From positions 12,406,148 to 12,470,147 of the forward strand of contig NC_092197.1 in assembly GCF_043641665.1 (NCBI RefSeq): a stretch of DNA of 64,000 nt, given 5' to 3'. The position numbers and the translations under genes are program-made. The notes under the pieces were generated by a model, which was given only the letters and a program-made list of their open reading frames with translations, was not told the origin of the DNA and ran no database searches. This stretch comes from Enoplosus armatus. Lineage: Eukaryota > Chordata > Actinopteri > Centrarchiformes > Enoplosidae. Every line of letters begins with the position of its first letter. The first letter of the stretch is position 1. This document shows, in pieces, positions 38,193 through 47,735 of the stretch.

Positions 38193-38281
38193 GATTAGGA
38201 AACATTGCTGCTCATCTGAACTCATCATACAGAGATGCAACATGAAACAAAATATGTGAAGTTATATCCCCACAGATCACC

Positions 38282-38287
38282 AATAAA
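38282..38287 (+). terminator. ambp: poly(A) signal of ambp
   Basis: AATAAA 90 bases after the ambp stop, in ACCAATAAAACAAG. It gives a short 3'UTR. Confidence 0.8.
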
Positions 38288-38544
38288 ACAAGTCACTTCT
38301 CTGTTTGTATGGTGTTTCTTGTTTGTTACTGTTATTTATTTATTTACCAGTTATACCATGATGCTTTATATTACGACAGGCAACGTAGAGCCTAATTCTT
38401 CCCAATTTACAGTGTACCAGTACAGTGCGCATTGATACCTACAAGGGAACACGATGTGAAGTTAGAGAATAAGGGGGTAACAATGTGCAAACTTAAAAAT
38501 AATTCATCCTTAACTAACGGGGTACAGTATTACTTACTGAGCAA

Positions 38545-39199
38545 TAGGGTTGGGTATCGTTTCAATGTTAGTCATTTTGATTTCGATTCCAATTCCAATT
38601 CCCATTCTGCTTATCGAATCCGGTTCTTATCGAATCTTGGTTCCGATTCCAATATTTTTCAGCTGTCAGAATAATTTGTAGATATCATTAGTTCACCTTC
38701 TATATAAAAGGTTATGTCTTTACTACATTGCTAATGTTAACGTAAGCTGTATTCTGGGGCGACCGCAACACATCAACTGCAGTCCTAAGTGCTTCATCCT
38801 AGTGGAGGTGCTTCCTCCCTTGCACCAAATGTCCTCACTGCAGAAGTTGCATTTTGCAGTGTTGTTATCTTTTTTAGCGATGCTAAGACAAACCTTCAAG
38901 CATTTGCTGCAGTCAGCCATGCTACAGTAGTGTCTCTTCTCATATGCTTTGTTGACGTACTGCATAACAAATCACAGGACGTTAGGTTCGGGTAGCAGGT
39001 CCTGGCAGATAAGTACAACTTTTATGGACTGTAAAAATCTCACTGCCATTCACTCAGAAGCGCGACTGAAATATAAAAGTATATAAAAGTTAGGAACCGA
39101 TCGAATGCAGCATCGAATGCAGGTGTCTTATCAAATCCACGGTTCTTGGAAATTTGGAATCGGTTCCAACTCGTAACCGGTTCTTGATACCCAACCCTA
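38545..39199 (-). mobile_element. hAT element remnant with BED-finger relic
   Basis: Inverted termini TAGGGTTGGGTATCG and GATACCCAACCCTA are bounded by a perfect 8-bp duplication CTGAGCAA (38537-38544 and 39200-39207). These are the hallmarks of hAT transposons. A minus-strand frame (38723-38965) contains AKCNFCSEDIWCKGGSTS followed by TRMKHL, a BED-type zinc-finger pattern as at the N-terminus of hAT transposases. At 655 bp the rest of the transposase is gone, so the copy is non-autonomous. The intact target duplication suggests a fairly recent insertion. Confidence 0.85.
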
Positions 39200-39623
39200 C
39201 TGAGCAACAATCTGTGTGTTGTAGGTGTTGTGCCATGTGCAAATACTCTGGCACATGCCCAAGAATTGGAGAGATGCCACCAAAAAAAGACTACATTTTA
39301 CAGAGTGACTTTCTAACATAAAAACCATAATACTGGAGAAAAGATTGCAAGTATTGCAAACATATCTTAGCTTAATACCCCTAACCCTAACTCTTCGACT
39401 CACTATTTTGGGTCATGACTACTACTTTAAGCAAGACAGGTGGTTTTCACATGGAAAAACGCTGTTGCAAAAGAACACAATTTTCTCTATATTTTCTACA
39501 CAAAAGGTTAGGCCTGGGTGAAAGGGAATCAGCAGAACATCAGCCTGAGTTAATTACTTACAGCTCGGACTGCAAATGATGAGTGATAGAAGCAGAAATA
39601 TTAATTTGAATTGATTATTGATT

Positions 39624-39629
39624 TTTATT
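39624..39629 (-). terminator. Possible poly(A) signal of the 605-aa gene
   Basis: TTTATT on + is AATAAA on -, about 225 nt past the stop at 39853. Position is plausible but not proven. Confidence 0.35.
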
Positions 39630-39701
39630 ACATTTTTATAATCATGAAAAAGATTAACTTTTGGGGGAAATTTAGGGTGTGCAATTGCTGCATGGTTTTG
39701 G

Positions 39702-39815
39702 GGAATGTGGGAGGAAACCGGAGCACCCGGAGTAAACCCACACCACCAAAGCAAAACACAGACTCAGAAAGGCTCGGGACCGGGAATTGAACCCTCGCCT
39801 TCTGTGCTGAAGGTC
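39702..39815 (-). repeat. Dispersed repeat fragment (retroelement-like)
   Basis: GTGGGAGGAAACCGGAGCAC, CCCGGAGTAAACCCACAC, AGAAAGGCTCGGGACCGGGA and TTGAACCCTCGCCTTCTGTG form a block that is very common in fish and other vertebrate genomes. It ends about 40 bp from the stop of the 605-aa ORF and so would lie in its 3'UTR. Family not determined. Confidence 0.55.
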
Positions 39816-39852
39816 TCTGTGCTGAGGTGGCCGTGAGAGCTCAAAGACCCAA

Positions 39853-41670
39853 CTATGGTCGTAATTTGCAGCGGCAGGAGATGGCTTTGCCCACGGAGGA
39901 GAAGAACCTGCAGATGAGATTACGCTTCTTTGGTGGTGTAATCAGGTATTTTATGAAAGAGGACACAATAAATCTTTCCATTACTGATTCCTCTAAACTC
40001 ATGGAAACGAGCATGGTCTCTGCAGAGCCCAACTTCTTGCTCAGGTCCTTGAAAATGACCTTGTCGAGGTTTTTAAAAGTGTCTGGGGTCATGTGAAAAT
40101 CTACACCGTTGACTTCGGGCCATATTATTTTGAACAGGCGCTTAATGGTGGTCTCTGGCTTTGCAAAGGTGCAGGTCGCCCTTGTTTTGTTGAAGGTCCG
40201 CATAACTACCCTTTCCACAAGTGTCCTGACATACATACTGTTTTTCTTTGCCTGTGGTGTTGCATCCTCGGACTGAACTGAACCAGTTACCATCTCCTCC
40301 ATGACCTCTGGTGATGGTGGTAGTGCCACTGACACTGTTTCCTTTATAGCGAGCACCACCCTGTTACTGTGGGTGTCAGCCTGAGTGTTCAGCCACCACC
40401 TCATCAGTCCCAGGAAACGCCACACTTTGCCGTGTATTTCGTCATAAATGGTAGCCTGTGACTGAGCAACCAACACTGTCTTGAGAGACACGTTCCTTCT
40501 AACTGCCTGTGGGGTAATCCTAGGCATTATCCCATCTGTGATGTGATTGTAGAGGAGATCACTAATTTCTTTTGAAAATACCAGGATTTTACCGCTAGCA
40601 ATACTTGTATTCAATCTAGGTAACATGAGAACATTATTTCCACCTTGGTGTTTCTTGCCCACATTCTCTGTCAGAAGCAGAGAGTCAACTCTGGCAACCA
40701 CCGACTCCATTGACTGCCTGATTTCAACTTTGGAGTTGTTGTGGAATGTGGTCTTCAGTTGTGTCATGATGCGATGTATTGACGCTCTTGCAAAGCTCTT
40801 TTCAAAAAAGGTCTTTATCTTGTTCCCAACTCCTTCCAAAGGCAGTTTACTCTTCTGTTCCAATGTTGGGCTTGTGCCATCTCTTTCTTTCAAACTCTTA
40901 ACCTCTTCAGTAATTAACTGAGAGATGTTATCTGCAATAACTTTAATCTCCATAGAGGTGTCAGATTGCAGCAACTCATATTTAGGGTCTGTTATATCGT
41001 CCAATAGAGGTTCTGTGATTTCACTGACCGCTTTGTTAAGTATTTTCTGGACATCTTTGGTCATTGCAGTCTTAAAGCTGTCCATTTCTGGGGTTTCTGG
41101 TTCCACCTGTATGGAGATGGTCGGACTTGCTCTCTGCCTACATGGACGAGGTGTGGACAAATCTTTCGTCTTGCCTGTGAATGCTTTTAACATTCTACAG
41201 GCATGCCCAACCATGTCATTAAGTCTGAGCGGGTGAGTGACGCGCGGAGTCATTACAAGCTTCCGAGATGGGAAACTAACGGCGAGGGTGGCATTAACAC
41301 TAAAGGTAACCTCTTTAACAATTAAATCTGTCAAGCATTCTGAGCTGTGAGAGTGGACTTGGTCTTTTATGTCCAGAATTTCTGCAAAACTCTCAGAGAG
41401 TGTGTCACCCAGACTGGAAAGAACACGCTCCTCTGACATGATTACATTTCTGTAATTAAGAGTTTTCAAAAAGACTTTTGACACTAACGATATTAAGTCC
41501 AAAATCAGCTCTGCCAACATAACTTTTGTGGCATCATCAGGCATGCCTATTTTCAAAATTCTCCACTGTTCCGTTGTCATCCATTGAAGAAAAGATTCAA
41601 TCAGTGGTCTAACAGTAGCCATACTAACCTCCGGTATCTCCTCCGTCTGCGAAATTACTTTTCTATGCAT
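39853..41670 (-). CDS. Uncharacterised intronless 605-aa protein
   Basis: A single uninterrupted frame of 606 codons, far longer than any other open frame here. The start (ATG complement at 41668-41670) has the favourable context TTCACCATG; a second Met (MATVRP, residue 17) is an alternative. I do not recognise the family. The protein is largely helical in character, rich in charged and Ser/Thr residues, with repeated hydrophobic-helix stretches (SLVSKVFLKTL, ISQLITEEVKSL, SSFIKYLI). The basic C-terminus contains ICRFFSSVGKAISCRCKLRP. No signal peptide, membrane helix, transposase, reverse-transcriptase or zinc-finger motif is evident. A CpG-rich region lies upstream at 41820-42340. Lack of introns in an intron-rich neighbourhood suggests retrocopy or mobile-element origin, or membership of an intronless lineage-specific family. 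The open frame argues for real coding. Confidence 0.65.
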   Translation of the reverse strand: MHRKVISQTEEIPEVSMATVRPLIESFLQWMTTEQWRILKIGMPDDATKVMLAELILDLISLVSKVFLKTLNYRNVIMSEERVLSSLGDTLSESFAEILDIKDQVHSHSSECLTDLIVKEVTFSVNATLAVSFPSRKLVMTPRVTHPLRLNDMVGHACRMLKAFTGKTKDLSTPRPCRQRASPTISIQVEPETPEMDSFKTAMTKDVQKILNKAVSEITEPLLDDITDPKYELLQSDTSMEIKVIADNISQLITEEVKSLKERDGTSPTLEQKSKLPLEGVGNKIKTFFEKSFARASIHRIMTQLKTTFHNNSKVEIRQSMESVVARVDSLLLTENVGKKHQGGNNVLMLPRLNTSIASGKILVFSKEISDLLYNHITDGIMPRITPQAVRRNVSLKTVLVAQSQATIYDEIHGKVWRFLGLMRWWLNTQADTHSNRVVLAIKETVSVALPPSPEVMEEMVTGSVQSEDATPQAKKNSMYVRTLVERVVMRTFNKTRATCTFAKPETTIKRLFKIIWPEVNGVDFHMTPDTFKNLDKVIFKDLSKKLGSAETMLVSMSLEESVMERFIVSSFIKYLITPPKKRNLICRFFSSVGKAISCRCKLRP

Positions 41671-41819
41671 GGTGAATGTTACTGTATTATGATCGATTAT
41701 GATCTATCGTCTCAGTGGTCTGTCAGTTTAACACTTGCAGAAATGATTACTAAAATAATGTGTAGGCAAGATTAATTCAAATGTTAGCTGATTCATACAT
41801 CAAAGGCATTCTAGAATCT

Positions 41820-42340
41820 GACGTCAGAGACTGTCTGCCAAACCCCGCCCCCAAACGGCGACGAGCCTAGCAACCGTTGATAGGTTTACCTTGCGACGCA
41901 GCTGGATTCGCGAGATGACGCGAGAGTTCTACTTGGAAGGCTTCGAGTTTTTGAACTTGTCGTGGAATCTAAGCAGTTCGGACCAATCGTCCTATGAGAA
42001 CTACTGACGGCTATGGGCGTGATTGTGTAACGACAGCGAGAAGCGAGTGCCTTCTATGCGCAAAGTTTCCATACAAAGACGGCAACAATCGTTTACCGAC
42101 ATGCTGTAAACAGCTAGCTACACTGACTGCTTTCTAGCTTCCTAAATTCCTCAGACTGCGGCGTGCCGTTGTTGTGTCTTTGGCACGATGTGATTGGTTG
42201 AAGTTTAGTTCATCTGCCAAGTATTTGTTTTTAAGTTCCTGGCCCTTTTCCAATCAGTTTCGGTTCTGTGTAATAAACCATCGGGCGCGACAAGCAGAGT
42301 TTTCAAATCAGCGCTAGCTGTTGCATTAGCCGCAAAGGCC
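41820..42340. promoter_or_regulatory. CpG-rich promoter-like region
   Basis: CpG dinucleotides are frequent (CGGCGACGAG, TTGCGACGCAG, GAGATGACGCGAGAG, GGGCGCGACAAG), unlike both flanks. CCAAT-box sequences occur near 41979 (GACCAATCG), 42190 (GATTGGTTG) and 42249 (TCCAATCAG), and a GC box (CCCCGCCCCC) at about 41842-41851. It lies 150-670 bp upstream of the 605-aa ORF and may be its promoter. A divergent + transcript is possible but I see no + exon. Confidence 0.5.
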
Positions 42341-42794
42341 GATCGAAAAGAAGTCTGTTTTGTGTTCGTATATCAAAGAATCATTGTGTCTAAATAGATG
42401 ACCACGAAAAAGTTAGTCCTGTCTCCATTTTTGGTGATTCTCCTCTTGTAGGAAAACAAAGCCTATGCCAGGTTTCTTGGTCGTAGTTACTGTAAGCTAT
42501 GTCATACAAAACAGCTGTGTGAAGACCAGAAACTTGAAAGAGTCTGATAATTGTCTGAACATAGGCCTACTAGACCATAATTCGCTTACATTATTTAATG
42601 TGTAAAATCAGTGGTACAGCTTCTTATATTATGTAAAAATAAAAAAAACAACAACAACAAAACCATTTCTCTATACATTTTAAAATTCAAGCACAGGAAA
42701 AAAAATGGAAGTTTCAGCACCAACCAGACACTGATTGTTCTACTTTAATCTGTAAAGTCAATTGTAACTATACTAGTAACTGTATATTTTACTA

Positions 42795-42995
42795 GTGCAG
42801 GAGAACCTGTGTCCTGAAGGCAAACTGAGTGAGATGAAGAAACATCACTGCTCATATGAACTCATAGGGATATACAACATGAACTAGCATTACATACAGT
42901 AAGGAACACATTACAGAAATATTATGATTTTGTGTCAGCACCCACAGAATATGTGAAGTTATATTACATCAGATCAACAAATAATTACATTACTC
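42795..42995 (+). pseudogene. Relic copy of the ambp terminal exon and 3'UTR
   Basis: GTGAGATGAAGAAACATCAC, TGCTCATATGAACTCATA, CAACATGAA and AATATGTGAAGTTATAT repeat, in order, the ambp end at 38188-38270 (GTGAGATTAGGAAACATTGC and following). An insertion of about 60 bp separates the last two blocks, and AGATCAACAAATAA replaces the AGATCACCAATAAA poly(A) signal. No Kunitz exons precede it. It is non-coding now: the frame around the old stop is shifted. Confidence 0.7.
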
Positions 42996-43242
42996 ATTAC
43001 CTTGATACGTTATTACTTTTACTAATTTTTGGGTTTCACTGTAATAGGGTCAGAAGGAAAGAAATATATATATTGAAAGAACCAAAGATTTTTCAAATAT
43101 TATAATTACTGTTTTTACACATACAGAATTGGGGTCTGTTGGGCCCCAAACAAAGAAGAAATAGAGCCAATCTCAGCAAAACTCTGAATTTTGTGGGACT
43201 TTGTGATCTACACGCCTACAGTTTTTCATTGACTGGACATAA

Positions 43243-43256
43243 CCAGGAGGGGGCGA
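43243..43256 (+). promoter_or_regulatory. CTCF-like motif
   Basis: CCAGGAGGGGGCGA fits the CTCF core except at two positions. It lies just past the ambp relic. Confidence 0.3.
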
Positions 43257-43486
43257 TATTGCTCTATTTACAGATTATTCATATATATTTCACACAATCT
43301 CAGATCAGGTATATGCACACATACTTATACAGTTAAAGACACAAACAGCACACAACAGCACCTTCCTCATTCCTGTGTCATTAGCTCTTCTACTTCCAAA
43401 TCTCTCCTCATTGCTCATATGTTGTTGTTTTTTTACAGCAAATGAGTCATTCAATGCTGCAAAATCACCACATAACCTCACCACTA

Positions 43487-43519
<33 letters not shown>

Positions 43520-44689
43520 CCCCCTTGTGAAGGAGCCAGGCTTCCTGCTCTTAGTTCCCAGAGTTCCCGGCTGCTGGCAGTAGAATGCTGGGAATATCCG
43601 GAGAGGAAGGGGAAGTGACATCACAGCGGTGACCTTCCGCACCAGGCCATATCACCTGGTGCTGGCTGGAGGAGAACTACCAAACAAGAGCAAACACACA
43701 CACATACAGATAGCCAGAAGCACATACTTATCTTGCTTGTTCTCAGCACTCACACATGCATGCACGTTCAATGAGAAACCTTATTGACACACTTCAGTTT
43801 GCTTGCAGGAGAAGAGAGAGAAAGAGAGGAAAAAGTATGAGCAAGTTCCCATGAAGAGAGAGAGGAAGCAATAACTTCAAGCGGTCATGCAGAAAACTTT
43901 CCAAAACCTTTGCATAGACAGGCTGAGCTAGCCATGTATATTTGACAGGAAAATTCCCACCATGCTTCAGCTGGTTCCTCACATCAGCTGAAGAGCTGTC
44001 TGTCTTTCTACTTCATTTGCCAGCTCGTACTGGCTGGCCATCTGAATTAATCAGCATTACTTCATTACACAAAATTCAGTCAGGCCCACAGTGTGTGGTG
44101 CTCTGCAAGCCTGCTTACTGTTTAAATAAGGAAGAAAGAAATTCTGAAGAACTTGAATTAGTTAATTAATTAAAAGTTAGGAGGTTCATGAAATTAGGAA
44201 GGCTTTTTTTAACATTCAAGACAATATCCTCGTCCACTGTACACACAATACTCCCCCTACTGTCCGTGTGGGTCCACATCTTGAAACCGCTTCTCTTTGC
44301 AGTCCGAGATATAAAATGAATGCATGTGTGGACATCTTTCTTTCTGGACAAATAGGTTTGTCTAAACACAGTGGTTAGCAGTTCCACCATAAACTTCTTA
44401 GATGATTTTATTTATCATTTGTGGTAAACACATCCATTATTTCACATGAAAAGTAAAGGTTACATAAAAATGAATACACATTTGTGTAGCAGAACAGTTT
44501 TTTTCGTCTTTCCTCTCACATTAATCATCTCACAACCCCTCAGATTTATCTTGTGATCTTTTAGAGGGGGGCAGACCACTAGATTGGTGACCACTGGACT
44601 ACACTACCTGACAGTAATAAAGTAATAAAGTAGTTAAAACTAGCTCCAGCTCGACTGGCTACAGCTTTAACATGCTTATACATCAATGC

Positions 44690-44835
44690 ATCAGTGTTAA
44701 CAGTCTAATAGTGTCATATATAATAATCTGTCCTACGGGCTGTTTCTTTTCACTCTGCAGAATGAGTACTTTTACTTTTGATACTTTAAGCTCATTATTA
44801 GTGAAGGGTGTGAGTAATTCTTTCACTACTGCCAA
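44690..44835 (+). mobile_element. AGTACTT-group element fragment
   Basis: TGCATCAGTGTTAACAGTCT, then GTCATATATAATAATCTGTC, CTGCAGAATGAGTACTTTTA, CTTTTGATACTTTAAG and TTCTTTCACTACTG. This matches the group seen at 24741, 34810 and 36614. The left boundary is uncertain. Confidence 0.5.
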
Positions 44836-45779
44836 TAACTGGAATGAAAATCCTAGAGAGAAAAAATAATCTAGAGAAGAGATGAGAAGAGAAAACAGTC
44901 ACTTCTGGTTGAGATCAGTAGAGAGGACCAAAAGACTGGCCTATCTGAACACTGCACAAGGGAATTCCTCTCCTAAACACTCACACATGAAAAGGAAAAG
45001 CACTGTCAACCTTGTAAGTAGAGGAAAGGCCCAAACATGCTGAACAAAGTGTAACCGACGTTAATACACACAGGTTGCACACAGATGGGTGCTGGACTTA
45101 AACACAGTTAACATATGGCCTGTGGTGGAGATATTTACTGAGTTTGGAGAGTATCTCAGATGTTACATTCTTTAAGAGCCAAGGCTGGAAAACATATATA
45201 CAAACCCACATACTTGCACAAAGGCAGACATACAAAAAGACACATACACACAGCAAATTGTATATTGAAAGAACACGTGTGTCTGAAGAGCAGGATGGAC
45301 AGAAGAAGACATGGGGTGAGGAGGAAGGGAGAAAAGGGGGAGACAGAGTGTGTGTGGTGGAGACGTCATTATACAGGATGACAAAAGAAGAAGGGATTCT
45401 CTGGTCAGCTGCTGCTGCCACTGTCTATTGTCCTACAGACAGAGGACCCCCTCCACAAACGCACACACACACACACACATTACTCTCTCTCATCTGTTGG
45501 ACATCACTTTCTTTCCTTTTTCAAGTTCAACTCTGATTACATGGCCGACCAACTGGCAGCCCCCAACATTTAAAGACCCTGCGAACCCCCTCCCCTAAAC
45601 CCCAGCTGTGTCATCTGAGTGCTTTCAGCAAGTCTGAGATCTAACAGATGTTGGCTCTAAAAGGACAGAATCCAGGAAAATGTGCAGAGTAGCTCAGGAG
45701 TGGAAAGAAAGCTAGTCAAGTAAAAGTACACAAATATTGACTGTAGCCTTTTCAAAGTGAATAAATCCTACCAAGTGAT

Positions 45780-45830
45780 CAGAATCAGAATCAGAATCAG
45801 AAATACTTTATTGATCCCCGGGGGGGAAGT
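45780..45830 (-). mobile_element. Retroposon tail fragment
   Basis: AGAATCAGAATCAGAATCAG runs into AATACTTTATTGATCCCCG and GGGGGGAAGTT. This is a frequent 3' terminus of fish non-LTR elements, with its short tandem tail of GAATCA. Only about 50 bp remain. Strand follows the usual reading of the tail and is uncertain. Confidence 0.55.
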
Positions 45831-46432
45831 TGTACAAAAGGGAATCATATATAACTTAAATGGAATATCGTCCTGATGGTGTCCAAACAGCATAATGGTT
45901 ACACAAATATCAATAAGACATACTTAATATAAGTCGCCACTAATTGCTTTACCAGCTCTTTGATGCAGAGGTCATTGGAATTAACACTGATAAATGGGTC
46001 AAAAACAACCCATATTAGAACAATAGTTTTGTTAAAAACAAATATGCTAGCTTCATAACTTAGCTCAAAATCGTTATTTTTATCAATTTAATCATCAGTG
46101 TTTCTGAAGTAAGAAACATAGATAATATTTACATGTATGTATGAAACGTAAAGGTGATTTGCTGTGTGAAATAATGTAGGTGAGTGGTCGGGTGATGCAT
46201 ATGTGGTCCACAGTAAATATTGTATATACCTGACGAGGAAAGATTCCTATAAATATCACATGAAAAGGAAAGTGGAAAGTTGGGTTAATGATACAAAAAC
46301 ATAATTTCTTTCTTCCTTCTATTCTAATAGTAAAAGAGGTAAATAAAGCATTTGAATAGAGGAAAATCAAAATTTAGATTTTTGAGGAATACCTGGAATA
46401 TGAAAATACTGAAATATTTTTGTCACAAAAAA

Positions 46433-46454
46433 AATATATATATATATATATATA
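46433..46454. repeat. (TA)n microsatellite
   Basis: TA run in AT-rich DNA. Confidence 0.9.
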
Positions 46455-47051
46455 AAATATATTTATTTATATAATAATACATATAAAAACATATATTTAC
46501 AACTGCAGACCATATTGATTGTTAGAGAGTGATAAACACATGACTTTTAATAACTTAAGCATACATGATGTCCTGGCAACCCAAAATTAGTTTTAATAAA
46601 TGGCAAAATATTTATCTATAAAGCATTAATAAATTATTAACAATTAACAAAGCTGTTAGTTACAAAGTATACACCAATCATAATGTATGCCTTGCTAGTA
46701 AGGAGTAGTCTGCCTGATCCAAAGTCTACTTTTGTGAATGTAGAGTTACTGATTTAAGACTGTTTTAGTAGAAGTGCTTGAAAAAGCTGCTCAATTAAAC
46801 TAACAAGAGTGCTTGTAATTAGTTGTTTTCCACCCACTGAGAAGTTTTATTGTTTTTAATGAATGATGTTTTATAAGAGGAGGTGATAAATTCAGCCAAC
46901 TAATAGAAGCAGCTATGAATGAAGCTCCTTTCTTCCCTTTGTGTGTGGGGTGTGTATGTATGCGCCTCACGTAGTCCCCAAAGGTGCTGAGCTCTGCATT
47001 ATGTGAGTTTTCAGGCACTGTGCAGTGAATATCAGAATGTGTTTACATATT

Positions 47052-47054
<3 letters not shown>

Positions 47055-47086
<32 letters not shown>
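47055..47086. repeat. (TA)n microsatellite
   Basis: A 32-bp TA run. Confidence 0.95.
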
Positions 47087-47088
<2 letters not shown>

Positions 47089-47251
47089 TCAGTGTTCATA
47101 AATGTTTAAATGTAATTTTTCATTTCTGCTTTCACAAACCAAAATGACCCTTGACCAACTGATCTCAAGAATATTCAGCCCTCCACTGTCTCTGCACAGT
47201 GTGTGACACTCTGGCCCATTCTGCTTTGATTGACCTCTCTTTGACACATGT

Positions 47252-47265
47252 GCACACGCACACGC

Positions 47266-47304
<39 letters not shown>
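47252..47304. repeat. (CA)n with CG interruptions
   Basis: CACACGCACACGCACACG followed by a pure CA run of about 34 bp. Alternating purine-pyrimidine DNA. Confidence 0.9.
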
Positions 47305-47307
<3 letters not shown>

Positions 47308-47691
47308 GGTATATGACCACTCTGTGACACTCACAGACAGACAGACACAATAGGAGACCCTGCACATTCCTTTCCCCAGGTGGCACAAAAGACGCAGCCA
47401 GATCAATGGCCTAATGGGCTCCAAACCAATGGTCGACGATCATTAACCCCCGACGAGTGTGAGTTCCTCATACCCCGAGCCAGACTATTGTGTGACCACT
47501 GTGTGTTCGTATACAGACTATTGTGTGTGGGGGGGTTTCTGTCGTGTGGAGCTGGTTAACTGCTGGACGAGGGGTCTAACTTAGGGCATGAGATGGTGAC
47601 AACATGTGTTGTCTTAATGAGAGAAAACTGTGGAAAGCTGGACATTAACAAGCGCCAAAAAAAGGTGTCCCATGCAGAAGTGATAGACAGA

Positions 47692-47735
47692 CAGTGGCAG
47701 AATGTAACAGAGTACATTTACTCAAGTACAATTTA
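47692..47735 (+). mobile_element. Short AGTACATTTACTCAAGTA element fragment
   Basis: ACAGTGGCAGAATGTAACAG followed by AGTACATTTACTCAAGTACA matches the left end of the hAT-like group at 34810. Truncated. Confidence 0.45.

Larger units (their letters stand above)
43260..47690. other. Gene-free intergenic DNA, part 1
   Basis: No exon with conserved protein content was found. It has a CT tract at about 43489-43518, a GC-richer block at 43540-43680 with ETS- and E-box-like sites, a palindromic NF-kB-like GGAAAATTCCC at 43948-43958, and mobile-element and microsatellite pieces listed separately. Confidence 0.55.
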
